From the NCBI GenBank assembly GCA_034506255.1, contig JAPDPX010000011.1, forward strand, positions 89,922-153,921: 64,000 nucleotides of DNA, given 5' to 3'. Each line of letters starts with the position of its first letter. Position 1 is the first letter of the stretch. Under the pieces are notes generated by a model. That model saw nothing but the letters and a program-made list of their open reading frames with translations, was not told where the DNA came from and searched no databases. This DNA comes from a candidate division KSB1 bacterium (GTDB lineage Bacteria > Zhuqueibacterota > Zhuqueibacteria > Zhuqueibacterales > Zhuqueibacteraceae). Below are positions 36,334 through 44,378 of this stretch, piece by piece. Both the position numbers and the translations under genes were made by a program.

Positions 36334-36379
36334 GTAGTGCAGGCTTCCAGCCTGCCTGCAGACAAGATGCCTGCACTAC
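36334..36379. repeat. Inverted repeat GTAGTGCAGGC / GCCTGCACTAC
   Basis: Perfect 11-bp arms (36334-36344 and 36369-36379) enclose CTTCCAGCCTGCC-type sequence that forms an inner hairpin. Related degraded copies lie at 13758-13805 and 8181-8234. It immediately follows repeat copy 2. Confidence 0.7.
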
Positions 36380-36780
36380 ATTATTCATTGTGATGGGTGT
36401 GCCAATGCACATGGCAAATTACCATGAAAGCATAATGCGCACACGGCATGGCGCAGGCGCCCAGCACGCCACGTTGGCGGATGCAAAATTCTTCTGCCAG
36501 TCGTGCTGCAGTGCGCAACTACTTGTTGGGTCGCAACGTCCAAATCCTGCGCAATCAGAGCATGCCGCCCTGCAAAAGCGGCGGCATGACAGACCCCCGA
36601 GGGTTTGAAGCGAGCATGTGTTGATCCCAAAGCCGGCATAGAATTTTGCCGGCCTGTGGTTCTCGTGAAATCGGAGACAGAAGCGGGGCTGCAGGCTGTG
36701 AGGCGGCGATCGATTCAGGCGGCTGCCCTCTTTTCGCGGAACAGCGCCCTCCCAACCGAAAAATTCAGGAGGAAATTGCA
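36380..36780. other. Intergenic region upstream of the STAS gene
   Basis: About 400 bp without a recognisable gene. It contains separated short segments GATGCAAAATTC (about 36479) and GAATTTTGCCGG (about 36641), partial matches to the repeat ends in the opposite arrangement, so it may be an old rearranged remnant. Confidence 0.4.
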
Positions 36781-37167
36781 ATGAGTTTCATCGAAGAAAA
36801 CCGCGGCCCGATCACGATCTTTCATCTGCAGGGCAAGATCATGGGTGATCCGGAAACGCAAATGATGTGCACCCGGCTGAAGGACATGATTGCAGGCGGC
36901 GTGAATTGCCTGGTGATGGACTTTGGCCAGGTACAGTGGATCAACAGCAGCGGCATCGGCGCCATTATTGCCTGTCTCACAGCCCTGCGTGATCATGGCG
37001 GCGACATCCGTTTTGCCAATCTGCATCATATGACGCAGCGATACTTTCATCTGACCAGGCTGGAAACCGTCGTACAAACCTATCCCAGTGTGGAGGAGGC
37101 GGTGGCCAGCTTTGCCTACCAGCCGTCCTCTGCTGAAAATCAACCCGTCGCGGCCACGATGCATTGA
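36781..37167 (+). CDS. STAS-domain anti-anti-sigma factor-like protein
   Basis: Encodes 128 residues from ATG 36781 behind an ideal AGGAGGAAA. It is a single STAS domain: FHLQGKIMGDPETQMM at the N-terminus and VMDFGQVQWINSSGIGAIIACLTAL in the centre, where the Ser in NSSGIG (near residue 57) is the usual phosphorylation site. Such proteins release a sigma factor or regulator from its anti-sigma kinase. No kinase or phosphatase partner is adjacent. The C-terminal 15 residues are a disordered tail. Confidence 0.92.
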   Translation: MSFIEENRGPITIFHLQGKIMGDPETQMMCTRLKDMIAGGVNCLVMDFGQVQWINSSGIGAIIACLTALRDHGGDIRFANLHHMTQRYFHLTRLETVVQTYPSVEEAVASFAYQPSSAENQPVAATMH

Positions 37168-37667
37168 CCACGAATCTCCCGCAGCGCGCAACCGGTTGTC
37201 GCGCCATTGTGAGGAGAGCAGTAGGTTTTCGCCTTCCACGGTGCGCCATCAAACGTCACCGACTTCCGCCGGCACCTCGCGGCGGGGGCGGGGGAAATAT
37301 CACTCGCGGAGCGGGCGCGGCGCGCTCAGCTTCTGGCGTTCTAATCGCGCCTGCCTTTGGCGGCGGGCGGGCTGCTCCGCTTTTTTCAGAACTGCGAATC
37401 TTCTCCCGCCCGATTCGCAATCTCGGGGAATTCCACACTCAGCCGGCCAACCCGACTGCTTTAACCTCCTGATAATCTTATCCCTTTTTCGGGTGGCCCT
37501 GATTTATTTGCGGTACACTTATTGTGATATTCAACCAAGTGGATCACTGTGCACTGGCAGCGTGGCGTGTGCCGTTCTGCCTGTGAACGACCTGCCGTGA
37601 TTCTGCCCGCCTGCCAGAGCCGATCTCTTCCCCAACCTTCCCAGCGCCCAAACCAGGAGACCACCCC
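37168..37667. other. Intergenic region, nothing recognised
   Basis: 500 bp between the STAS and PLP enzyme genes, GC-rich on the left and more AT-rich near 37470-37540. No coding or repeat signal. Confidence 0.5.
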
Positions 37668-38984
37668 ATGACTGACAAGCCCAGGAAACGCAAGCGTGCC
37701 AAAGCCGAATATCGCATGCGCACGCACTTGATTCATGGCAATTACGAAAGCAAAAAATGGGATTACAACCATCACGTCGTCCCGCCCATGTCCTCTTCCG
37801 CGACCTATCGTCTCAGCTCGGCGCAGCGCGGGGCCCAGGGTTTTTTCGAGTTTGCCAGCGAGCATACCGATTTCATCAAGCACGTGCCGATCTACATTTA
37901 TGACCGCCTGGAGGAGCCGACACGCGGCATGCTGGAGGAGAATCTGGCCTACGCCGAGGGCGGGGAAATGTGTGTGACCTTTGCGAGCGGCATGGCGGCC
38001 ATCAGTGCCACGCTCGGCATGCTGTGTGAAGCCGGTCACGAAATCGTGGCGCATCAGATTCTCTATGGCTGCACCTACAGTCTGATGACGAACTGGCTGC
38101 CGCGCTATCAGGTCAACACCAGGTTCGTCAATCTGCAGAATTTGGAAGAATTGCGCCGCGCTCTTTCACCCAAAACGCGCGTGGTCTATTTTGAAACCCC
38201 GGTCAATCCGGATTTGAGTTTGATCGATATCGCGGCCGTGCGCCGGGTGGTGGACGAGGTCAACCGCGACCGGGCGCCGGAGCGGCAGATCAAAATCGTG
38301 GTCGACAACACCTTCGCCACGCCGTTCTGCCAGCGCCCGATCGCCCTGGGCGCGGATTTTTCCGTGCACAGCCTGACCAAGGACATCGGCGGCTTCGGCA
38401 CGGATATGGGGGGAGCGGTCATCGGGCCACAACGGTTTTACAGCCCGCTCCTGCTGTATCGCAAAGATTTTGGTGGTGTGTTGTCACCCAAAAGCGCATG
38501 GGCCATTCTGGTGTACGGCCTGCCGACCTTGTCGACGCGCATGATCAACCAGCAGAAGACCGCCTGCAAGGTTGCACGCTTTCTGCAGGAACATCCCAAA
38601 GTGGCGCGCGTGGTCTACCCCGGGCTGGAGTCGCATCCGCAATTTGAACTGGCCAAACGCCAAATGGTCGACTATGAAGGCAAATTTGCGCCCGGCGCCA
38701 TGATCTATTTCGTGCTCAAAGGCAACGACGCACGCCAGGCCGGCAGCCGCGGGGAGGCCTTCATCGACTATATTGCCGACCATGCCTACTCCATCACGCT
38801 CGCGGTCAGTCTGGGCCAGATCAAAACCCTGATCGAATCCCCCTACTCCATGACACACTCGGCACTTCCCGAGGAAGAAAAGCGTAAAAGGGGTATGGAA
38901 CCCGGCGGCATTCGACTGGCGATCGGGCTGGAGGATTGGCATGATGTGATCGAAGATTTGCGTGAAGCATTGGAACAAGTTTGA
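37668..38984 (+). CDS. Cys/Met metabolism PLP-dependent enzyme (cystathionine gamma-synthase/lyase family)
   Basis: Encodes 438 residues from ATG 37668 with CAGGAGACC upstream. The family signatures are: YDRLEEPTRGMLEENLAYAEGG (substituting for YSRxxNPT), ASGMAAISATLGML (PLP phosphate), YFETPVNPDLSLIDI, IVVDNTFATPFCQRPI (PLP Asp) and SVHSLTKDIGGFGTDMGG (Schiff-base Lys near residue 237). The C-terminal SLGQIKTLIESPYSMTHSALP is typical of methionine gamma-lyase and O-acetylhomoserine enzymes. The exact reaction (trans-sulfuration, gamma-lyase or sulfhydrylase) cannot be settled by eye. The basic N-terminus (KPRKRKRAKAEYR) is unusual. Confidence 0.92.
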   Translation: MTDKPRKRKRAKAEYRMRTHLIHGNYESKKWDYNHHVVPPMSSSATYRLSSAQRGAQGFFEFASEHTDFIKHVPIYIYDRLEEPTRGMLEENLAYAEGGEMCVTFASGMAAISATLGMLCEAGHEIVAHQILYGCTYSLMTNWLPRYQVNTRFVNLQNLEELRRALSPKTRVVYFETPVNPDLSLIDIAAVRRVVDEVNRDRAPERQIKIVVDNTFATPFCQRPIALGADFSVHSLTKDIGGFGTDMGGAVIGPQRFYSPLLLYRKDFGGVLSPKSAWAILVYGLPTLSTRMINQQKTACKVARFLQEHPKVARVVYPGLESHPQFELAKRQMVDYEGKFAPGAMIYFVLKGNDARQAGSRGEAFIDYIADHAYSITLAVSLGQIKTLIESPYSMTHSALPEEEKRKRGMEPGGIRLAIGLEDWHDVIEDLREALEQV

Positions 38985-39110
38985 GCGCCCGTTCGGGAGC
39001 GGGAGAAGCGGGCACACGAGTCCGAGTCTGTGACCACCATGCCGTCATCCGCCGGCCGTGATTGCCGTGTTGCTGCGGGCGCAGTGTGGAGGAGCGGGAA
39101 GGAGGCTGCC

Positions 39111-39836
39111 ATGAGCAAGATCTTTCACGACATTCCGATCGAAAAACAAATCCTCAAGCACATGCACCACTGGGAAATGGTCCGCAATGAGTGGCTGCAG
39201 CAGGCAAAGTCCTCGTTGCAGCCGCCGCCGCAAACCTTCGGGCCCTATCTCACCATTTCACGGGAGCCGGGCAGCGGTGGCAGTGAGATCGCGCAGCGCC
39301 TGGCGGAGCGGCTGGGTTGGCAGCTCTACGACCGCGAGATCATCGAGGCGATTGCCAGCCGCACGCATGTGCGCGAGGAACTGGTGGCGCGCTTCGACGA
39401 GCATCATCAGAGCGCGATGGACACCTATTTGCGCAATCTCTTCACCGGCCAGCGCTTCGACAATACCCAGTATATTCGCCATCTCTCCCAGGTGGTGCTG
39501 GGCGTCGCCCAATTCGGCCGGGTCATCATTCTGGGACGCGGGGCGAATTACATCCTGCCGCCGGAGGCGGGGTTGCGCGTGCGCGTCGTCGCCCCGCCCG
39601 AAGTGCGCTGCCGGCGTGTGATGGCGGAACTGCACAGCGACGAGAAAAAAGCCTGGGAGATGATTGCCGAGGCGGACCGGCAGCAGCGGGAATTTCTGCA
39701 GCATCATTTTCACGCCCGGGCCGATGATGCCCTGGCCTACGATGTGACGATCAACACCGCCCATCTCGACCTGGCGGCGGCGGCGGAATGGTTGCTGACC
39801 CTGGCAGGCCGCAAGCTGAAAGCACTGACGGCATGA
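39111..39836 (+). CDS. Cytidylate kinase-like family protein
   Basis: Encodes 241 residues from ATG 39111 behind GGAAGGAGG. After about 45 helical residues comes a P-loop kinase core: YLTISREPGSGGSEIAQRLAERLG (Walker A near residues 50-60), LYDREIIEAIASRTHVREE, VVLGVAQFGRVIILGRGANYILP and VRVVAPPEVRCRRVMAE. It matches the cytidylate-kinase-like family found widely in bacteria, separate from canonical Cmk. The substrate is not established. Confidence 0.88.
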   Translation: MSKIFHDIPIEKQILKHMHHWEMVRNEWLQQAKSSLQPPPQTFGPYLTISREPGSGGSEIAQRLAERLGWQLYDREIIEAIASRTHVREELVARFDEHHQSAMDTYLRNLFTGQRFDNTQYIRHLSQVVLGVAQFGRVIILGRGANYILPPEAGLRVRVVAPPEVRCRRVMAELHSDEKKAWEMIAEADRQQREFLQHHFHARADDALAYDVTINTAHLDLAAAAEWLLTLAGRKLKALTA

Positions 39837-39894
39837 GCCGCGGGGTCACGCCGTTGCAACGTTTCATTTCACCCTTCCGGGAGATTGGTTTGCC

Positions 39895-40804
39895 ATGAGG
39901 CGCGCTGCCTATCTGGCGCTGCACACGAGCGGCGGGCTTGCCGCCCGCGCGGGCGTTGCAAATGCATTTGCATGATTGCACCTTGTGTCCGCGCCGCTGC
40001 CATGCCAATCGTGCCGCCGGCAAAATCGGCAAGTGCCGCGCCACCACGGAAGTGGTGATTGCCGGCGTCGGGCCCCATTTTGGTGAAGAACCGGAACTGG
40101 TTGTGGCGTGGGCGGCTCCGGCACCATTTTTTTCACCAACTGCAATTTGTGGTGCCTGTTCTGCCAAAACTATGAAATCCGCCACCTGAAAATGGGGCTG
40201 CCGGTGACCATCGAGGAGTTGGCCGGCCACATGTTGCATCTGCAGAGCCGCGGTTGCCACAATATCAATCTGGTGACGCCCACCCATTTCGTGCCGCAAA
40301 TCGTTGCGGCGCTGGTGCTGGCGGCGGAAGGTGGTCTGCAGCTTCCGATCGTCTACAACTGCGGCGGCTATGAAGCCGTGGAAACGCCGCGTCTGCTGGA
40401 CGGCATCATCGACATTTACATGCCGGATATCAAGTATGCCAATGATGCCAATGCCCGCCGCTTTTCCGGGGTGAAAGACTATTGGGAACATGTGCGGGCG
40501 GCGGTGTAAGGAGATGCACCGCCAGGTGGGCGATCTTGAAGTCAATCGGTATGGCGTGGCCGAGTGCGGCCTGTTGCTCCGGCATCTTGTCTTGCCGCAC
40601 GACCTGGCCGGCTCAAGTGCGGTGCTGCGGTTTATCTCCGAGGAAATTTCGCGGGACAGTTACGTGAATATCATGGATCAGTACCGGCCCGCTTTCAAGG
40701 CGCATGGTCTGCCCGAACTGGCGCGCCGCATCCCGCCGTCTGAATATCAGGCTGTGATCCAGGCGGCCCGCGACGTCGGGTTGTGGCGCGGATTCGAAGC
40801 GTGA
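39895..40804 (+). pseudogene. PflX-type radical SAM protein gene with three frameshifts
   Basis: Parts of one radical SAM protein (COG1313/PflX-like, related to pyruvate formate-lyase activating enzymes) lie in successive frames: MRRAAYLALHTSG, then LHDCTLCPRRCHANRAAG and VGPHFGEEPELV, then GSGTIFFTNCNLWCLFCQN (CxxxCxxC cluster motif), VTPTHFVPQIVAAL and YMPDIKYANDANA, then VGDLEVNRYGVAECGLLLRH to the end. Breaks are near 39940, 40105 (a G short in a GGGG run) and 40506 (extra T giving TAA). The order and residues are otherwise intact, so sequencing or assembly indels are a serious alternative to real inactivation. Confidence 0.75.
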
Positions 40805-40862
40805 AGCGGCTGCCTCTGGCGGCTGTCTCTTTCTCACAGCAGCGGGAGGCCGGTGATTTCCA

Positions 40863-41484
40863 CCTGAATTTTGCATGCGGGCTTGCTGTCGCCCGGAAGA
40901 AATGACGTGTTCGCAATGTGCCGACAATTATTCCGTTCGAAGTCAAGCAAGACTTTTTTCGAATGTCGAGCGGTCCTGACTTCGAAATTCGCCCGTTTAC
41001 CAAAAGCGTCACGGCTTCCCTCCCACGAAAATGGACTGCCACGAAATGATTTTTTCCGTGGGATTTCTGCTTTCGTGGGCGGATTGTTTGTGTGTGATCC
41101 TGACACTGAGGGTTGAATCACCGTTGTGCTGCCTGAATTTTGCATGCTGGCTTGCTTTTCGCCGGAATCAATGTCGTGTTCATAAAACTCCGTGAGGAGT
41201 GAACTGTTTGTAGATATGGGCATCCTGCCTGTCCTTAAACTCCGCTGGGAGTGGCCTGTAGAATTTCCCATGATCTGGCGCGGTTTTTTGAGGAGAACCA
41301 GGCAGGTCATTCCTGACGGAGTTGTGAGAAATGCAATATACAGCTTCACTAAAAAGTTCACCCCTGGAGGAGTCGACCGCACGTTTGTCGGAAAAATTTT
41401 TTATGCCCCTCTCTCGGGTGATTGGCCATCGCGATCACAGCGGCGTTTTTCGCGAAGGAGATCAATCCGGGTGCAAAATTCAGG
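40863..41484 (+). repeat. TIR-type dispersed repeat, copy 3 (subtype B)
   Basis: 622 bp bounded by CCTGAATTTTGCATGC (40863) and GTGCAAAATTCAGG (to 41484), i.e. inverted 12-bp ends. A second internal CCTGAATTTTGCATGC lies near 41134, followed by a copy of the first 50 bases, so the element is a composite. It contains hairpin modules ACTCCGTGAGGAGT and ACTCCGCTGGGAGT. Nearly identical to 56537-57160, which is inverted. No transposase frame. Confidence 0.88.
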
Positions 41485-41590
41485 TTGCAAGAGAAGGGAG
41501 AGAGCGATTGATTCGATCGGTGTTTTCAGCCCGCGCTCACAATTCCGGCGTCTCAGGCGTTTGGCATCTCACGAAAGAAGGTGAGTGGTC

Positions 41591-42727
41591 ATGAAGATCA
41601 AATCAGAAATGGAAGCGCTGTTGCAGTATCAACCGGATCCCGATCATCCGGTGCTCAGTGTCTATCTTCAGCAGGATCGCTCCCGCGGGCGGGAGGCCGT
41701 GCCGCAGATGCTGCTCGAGCTGAAGCAGCACCTGCGGCGGGTCGAACAACGGCTGGCGAAGGAGGCGGTCAGCGGTTTCCATGACAACGTCAGCCGGGTC
41801 TGGCGCTTTTGGGAGGAACACCAACTCTTCCGTCAAAGCCTGGCCCTTTTCAGCAACACCGCCCGGGGATTCTGGCGCGAATATCAGTTCAACGTGCCGT
41901 TGCGCAGCGGGGTGTGGTGGGAGCCGGCGCCGCATCTCAGCCCGCTGGCCGAAGTCCTGCACGAGTATGAACGCTTCGGTGTGATTCTCACCAATCGCAC
42001 GCACAGCCGTCTCTTCACCGTCTTTCTTGGGGAAATTGAGGAAGCCCGGGAGGCTTTCGCCGCCGCCGAGGTAAGACACATCAAAACGCCGGCGCGGGAT
42101 CAACTGCGCTCCCAGCCCGCCAATCAACGGCATGCGGATATGCACGCTCTCTGGCACCTGAAGAACGTCGCCGACCAGATGGATCGCCTGGCCGCCCAAT
42201 CTGCATTCGACCGGCTGGTGCTGGCCGGCCCGCCGGAGGTGACCGGCGAATTGCGCCGGCTGCTGCCCAAGCGCCTGCGCTCGCGCGTCATCGCCCTGTT
42301 GCATCTGCCCGTTACCGCCAGCCAGCAGCAAGTGCTCGAAGAGACCCTGCGCATCGAGCGCGACATCGACACCGCCAGCAAGCGCGAAATGATAACCGAG
42401 CTGGTGACGGCGGCGGCCAAGCAGAATCATGCGGTGCTGGGGCTGGCCGCCACTTTGCACGCCCTGCAGGAAGGCCGGGTCTGGCACTTGATTTATGCGG
42501 AGGGTTTCACGGCTGCGGGCAGGGCCTGCCCGAATTGCGCCGGTTTGTTTGCGGACCAGCAGGAATCCTGCGGCTACTGCGGCACCACGCTGCGGCCGGT
42601 GGATGATTTGATCGAGCGGATGGTCGAGCGCCTGCTGGCGGCCGGCGGCATGGTCGAGCGCGTGCGCAGTGGCATCGCCCAGGAATTGCAGGCGGCCGGC
42701 GGCATCGGCGCGTTTCTGCGTTTTTGA
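41591..42727 (+). CDS. eRF1-like release factor family protein (baeRF) with zinc ribbon
   Basis: Encodes 378 residues from ATG 41591. The middle and C-terminal parts resemble the bacterial archaeo-eukaryotic release factor (baeRF) families: HPVLSVYLQQD at the start, YERFGVILTNRTHSRLFTVFLGEIEE (eRF1 domain 2-like), FDRLVLAGPPEVTGELRRLLP and VIALLHLPVTASQQQVLEETL (domain 3-like). A C-terminal zinc ribbon, CPNCAGLFADQQESCGYC, with CxxC...CxxC, follows. Characterised relatives act on ribosomes, in rescue or quality control. No GGQ motif is seen. It directly follows repeat copy 3, and no operon partner is evident. Confidence 0.8.
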   Translation: MKIKSEMEALLQYQPDPDHPVLSVYLQQDRSRGREAVPQMLLELKQHLRRVEQRLAKEAVSGFHDNVSRVWRFWEEHQLFRQSLALFSNTARGFWREYQFNVPLRSGVWWEPAPHLSPLAEVLHEYERFGVILTNRTHSRLFTVFLGEIEEAREAFAAAEVRHIKTPARDQLRSQPANQRHADMHALWHLKNVADQMDRLAAQSAFDRLVLAGPPEVTGELRRLLPKRLRSRVIALLHLPVTASQQQVLEETLRIERDIDTASKREMITELVTAAAKQNHAVLGLAATLHALQEGRVWHLIYAEGFTAAGRACPNCAGLFADQQESCGYCGTTLRPVDDLIERMVERLLAAGGMVERVRSGIAQELQAAGGIGAFLRF

Positions 42728-42832
42728 AAACTGGCGGGATTTCGTCTTTCGAAAAGCCCCGGGCGCCGGCAACCCCGGGGGGTCCGCGTAACGAAGGAAG
42801 GCAACAATCAAAGATCAATTAACGAGGTGGCT

Positions 42833-43711
42833 ATGCATCTCAACTCCAATTTCAAAGATGAGCTGGTGACCTTCATCCGCCGCACCTCGGTCGAGCTTCC
42901 CGAGGATGTTCTGGCCTCGCTCACACGCGCGGCCCGGGCGGAAGAGCCGGACTCCGCAGCCGCCAGCGCCCTGCAGACCATTTTGCAGAACGTGCACATG
43001 TCCGGGGAACGCACCACGCCGATTTGCCAGGACACCGGCACGCTGATTTTCTACGTGGATTATCCCACCGGCATGTCGACCCTTCCGCTGCGCCGGATGA
43101 TTGAAGCCGCAGTGGCGGAGGCCACGGCCAAATCTTTTCTGCGGCCCAACGCGGTGGACTCGCTCACCGGCAAAAATTCCGGCAACAACCTCGGCCGCGA
43201 GTTTCCCGTCATCCATTTCGAGGAATGGCAGCAACCGCATGTGCGCGTGCGGCTGATGCTCAAAGGCGGCGGCTGCGAAAATGTCGGGGCACAATACAGC
43301 CTGCCGAACACCAGGCTGAACGCCGATCGCGACCTTGCCGGCATCAAGAAAGTCATTCTCGACGCCGTTTTTCAAGCCCAGGGCAAAGGCTGCGCGCCCG
43401 GCATCCTGGGCGTGGGCATCGGCGGCGACCGTGAAACCAGCTACAGCATTTCGAAAAAACAGTTCTTCCGCCGGCTGGACGACCGCAATCCCAATCCGGT
43501 GCTGGCGGAGATTGAAGACGAGGTGCTGGCCAAAGCCAATCAACTCGGCATCGGGCCGATGGGTTTTGGCGGCAAAACCACCCTGCTGGCTGTGAAGGCG
43601 GACTGGGCCCACCGCCTGCCCGCCAGTTTCTTCGTCAGCGTGTCCTACATGTGCTGGGCTGACCGCCGGCGCACCCTGATTGTCCGCGACGGCCAGGTGG
43701 AAATTCATTGA
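42833..43711 (+). CDS. Class I fumarate hydratase, alpha (N-terminal) subunit
   Basis: Encodes 292 residues from ATG 42833 behind ACGAGGTGG. It is the Fe-S-binding half of two-subunit class I fumarase (fumarate to malate) or the similar tartrate dehydratase. The three cluster cysteines lie in TPICQDTGTLIFYVD (C65), KGGGCENVGAQYSL and GKGCAPGILGVGIGGDR, in the family order. Other hallmarks are the Lys/Ser segment RPNAVDSLTGKNSGNN and GPMGFGGKTTLLAV. The beta subunit follows 31 bp downstream. Together with gltA and mdh it supplies TCA-cycle steps. Confidence 0.94.
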   Translation: MHLNSNFKDELVTFIRRTSVELPEDVLASLTRAARAEEPDSAAASALQTILQNVHMSGERTTPICQDTGTLIFYVDYPTGMSTLPLRRMIEAAVAEATAKSFLRPNAVDSLTGKNSGNNLGREFPVIHFEEWQQPHVRVRLMLKGGGCENVGAQYSLPNTRLNADRDLAGIKKVILDAVFQAQGKGCAPGILGVGIGGDRETSYSISKKQFFRRLDDRNPNPVLAEIEDEVLAKANQLGIGPMGFGGKTTLLAVKADWAHRLPASFFVSVSYMCWADRRRTLIVRDGQVEIH

Positions 43712-43742
43712 AACAGGCAGCGGGCCGAAAGGATGGAAGATC

Positions 43743-44360
43743 ATGATTCGACTTTCGCTTCCGACCACCGATGCGGAAATCGCCAAACTCCGGGTCGGTG
43801 ATCAGGTTTTGTTGCGCGGCACCCTCATCACCGGCCGCGACGCCGCCCATCACTACATCATCGAAAACTTCATCAAACGGGAACCGCCGGAAAACGAGCG
43901 GCAGATGTATGAGATTCTCCGGCGCGCGCTGGCGGGCAATGTCATTTATCATTGCGGCCCGGTGGTGGCAAAAGAAAACGGCAAATACAAATTTGTGGCC
44001 GCCGGTCCCACCACCAGCATTCGCGAGGAGCCTTATGAGCATCTCGTCATTGAAAAATTCAACGTCAAAGGTGTGATCGGCAAGGGCGGCATGGGTGCCA
44101 AAACGCTGGCGGCGTGCCGGAAATACAAGGCGGTTTATTTTCATGCAATTGGCGGCGCCGCGACGTATATTGCACAATCCGTCAAGGAAGTGATCGACGT
44201 CTACAAGCTCGATCTCGGCGTGCCTGAGGCCATGTGGCTGATTCGCGTGGAAGACTTCCCCGCCGTGGTCACCATGGACAGCCACGGCGGCAGCCTGCAT
44301 GCCGAAGTCGAGGCGCGGTCAAAGCAGAAGCTGGAAGAATTGCTGGCCACCATCAAGTAA
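43743..44360 (+). CDS. Class I fumarate hydratase, beta (C-terminal) subunit
   Basis: Encodes 205 residues from ATG 43743 with GAAAGGATGGAAG upstream. It is the C-terminal half of class I fumarase: LRVGDQVLLRGTLITGRDAAHH (catalytic Arg/His), VIYHCGPVV, AAGPTTSIREEPYE, GVIGKGGMGAKTL and YFHAIGGAATYIAQSVKEV are all family signatures. It forms the active enzyme with the alpha subunit encoded immediately upstream. It is followed 18 bp later by the T9SS aminopeptidase gene, possibly in the same transcript. Confidence 0.94.
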   Translation: MIRLSLPTTDAEIAKLRVGDQVLLRGTLITGRDAAHHYIIENFIKREPPENERQMYEILRRALAGNVIYHCGPVVAKENGKYKFVAAGPTTSIREEPYEHLVIEKFNVKGVIGKGGMGAKTLAACRKYKAVYFHAIGGAATYIAQSVKEVIDVYKLDLGVPEAMWLIRVEDFPAVVTMDSHGGSLHAEVEARSKQKLEELLATIK

Positions 44361-44378
44361 GCACAAGCGAGGAGCAAC

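Noticed and set aside
40834..41382. 182-residue minus-strand open frame in repeat copy 3
   Set aside because: It spans the repeat end and unique flanking DNA, and matches no protein family.
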